This document shows, piece after piece, positions 22,058 to 22,570 of a stretch of DNA of 22,570 nucleotides. Origin of the DNA: a virus. The position numbers and the translations under genes were made by a program. Below the pieces are notes generated by a model. The model had not been told where the DNA came from. It saw only the letters and a list, made by a program, of their open reading frames with translations, and searched no databases. How positions within the stretch are numbered: the stretch's first letter is position 1; each line of letters begins with the position of its first letter. The stretch is taken from positions 1-22,570 of the IMG/VR virus record IMGVR_UViG_3300010371_001388; one strand, given 5' to 3'.

Positions 22058-22090
22058 AATCGGTGTAATCACGCTCAATCGGTGTAATCA
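22058..22090. repeat. GTGTAATC doublet ahead of the last gene
   Basis: AATCGGTGTAATCA at 22058-22071 and AATCGGTGTAATCA at 22077-22090, exact copies 19 bases apart, 28 bases before the next start codon. T replaces A in the middle of the box compared with the other sites. Confidence 0.7.
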
Positions 22091-22117
22091 AAAAACAAAT
22101 CAATAAATCATAAAAAA

Positions 22118-22570
22118 ATGAGTATAAAAACTGTTCTAAACAAAATTTGGGATGAGATAGCAGCTATCTTCAATGGCTTCCCGGCCGAAATGAAAACCGC
22201 CATACATATAGGCGTAGTCGTGATCGAAAATATAAAAAACTTCGTGGATTCGCCGGTTGCGGATATACTAACCGTACTGATCCCCGGCGATATCGACGAT
22301 GACATCAAAAATTGTCTTCGGGCAAAATTGCCCGAAATATTAACGGAGCTTAAACTGGCCGATAGCTGCACCGGACTAACAGACCCACAGCAAATTACAG
22401 CATGCGCGGTAAAAGTTCTGCAAGAATTGGACGGCGATATAAAGAGCTCGTTTTTGCACAGCCTTTCCATTTTCGTGGCTCAAATAGCCTCTGGCGGAAA
22501 ATTAACCTGGGCTGACGGCGTAGCCATCCTGGAATGGTATTATCAAAACGAATATAAAGCCACTGCCTGA
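22118..22570 (+). CDS. Unrecognised protein of the lysis region
   Basis: A complete 150-residue protein whose stop codon is the last triplet of the window. It is helical by eye: MSIKTVLNKIWDEIAAIF, a hydrophobic AIHIGVVVIENIKNFV near 28-43, an acidic PGDIDDDIKNCLRAKLPEIL at 56-75, and an ending SGGKLTWADGVAILEWYYQN. There are three cysteines (66, 84, 96). I recall proteins with the 'DSP.ADIL..LIPG.ID' and 'TW.D...ILE.YY' phrases after lysozyme genes in Bacteroidota phages, but know no function. A role in lysis or in holin control is only a guess from position. The doublet at 22058-22090 precedes it. Confidence 0.6.
   Translation: MSIKTVLNKIWDEIAAIFNGFPAEMKTAIHIGVVVIENIKNFVDSPVADILTVLIPGDIDDDIKNCLRAKLPEILTELKLADSCTGLTDPQQITACAVKVLQELDGDIKSSFLHSLSIFVAQIASGGKLTWADGVAILEWYYQNEYKATA

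Noticed and set aside
1-22570. Integrase, repressor, restriction or defence genes
   Set aside because: No reading frame on either strand shows their motifs; all sizeable genes fit virion, lysis or cargo roles.

Overview
The window is the late (virion and lysis) region of a tailed phage or prophage of a Bacteroidota host, most likely Sphingobacteriaceae (Mucilaginibacter or Pedobacter-like). The host call rests on a TTTG-N19-TAnnTTTG promoter ahead of the first gene, A-rich leaders without clear Shine-Dalgarno sequences, lipocalin-like CKK lipoproteins, a SprB-type repeat inside a virion protein, and intergenic repeats of a kind I recall from these genomes. No integrase, repressor, replication gene or tRNA is visible, so prophage and free phage cannot be told apart.

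Layout. Positions 1-2486 hold the small and large terminase subunits, separated by a lipoprotein gene on the opposite strand. Positions 2511-9061 look like a tail and baseplate block. It contains a two-frame tail-assembly-chaperone-like gene with an in-phase T TTT TTT slip site, two small neck or tail-completion proteins, a 707-residue virion protein with a SprB-like repeat, a second antisense lipoprotein, and a 706-residue baseplate-like protein. A secreted cargo gene with its own terminator (9155-9766) precedes the tape measure gene (9816-12062). After a small possible DNA-binding protein (12124-12360) comes a 591-base non-coding hub. The head block follows at 12952-18466: ClpP-type protease with scaffold tail, major capsid, a structural protein, a small conserved protein, portal and a head-tail connector. 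The tail fibre (18539-21013) and lysis genes (holin candidate, GH24 lysozyme, spanin-like protein, an unrecognised protein) close the window exactly at a stop codon.

How the genes work together. The terminase packages DNA through the portal into a shell matured by the protease/scaffold protein. The connector and neck proteins join head to tail. Chaperone and tape measure set the tail length, the large tail proteins and the fibre make the adsorption end, and the last genes release progeny. Three genes (lipoproteins at 681-1133 and 6417-6869, secreted protein at 9155-9736) look like cargo ('morons') that alter the host envelope.

The most unusual part is the hub at 12361-12951. It has four AGCT-centred iterons at exactly 22-base spacing, then four tandem repeats of about 99 bases, each with alternating TGACA/TGTCA half-sites, a promoter-like ACCTTTG box and (in units 1-3) a pair of GTGAAATC boxes 20 bases apart, then a palindrome shared with the leaders of the terminase and tape measure genes. 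It could be a late control region, a replication origin or a packaging/recombination site; the sequence alone does not decide. Other notable points are the head block lying after the tape measure gene, a duplicated portal C-terminus separated from the portal by a repeat element, and a tail fibre that changes base composition part-way.
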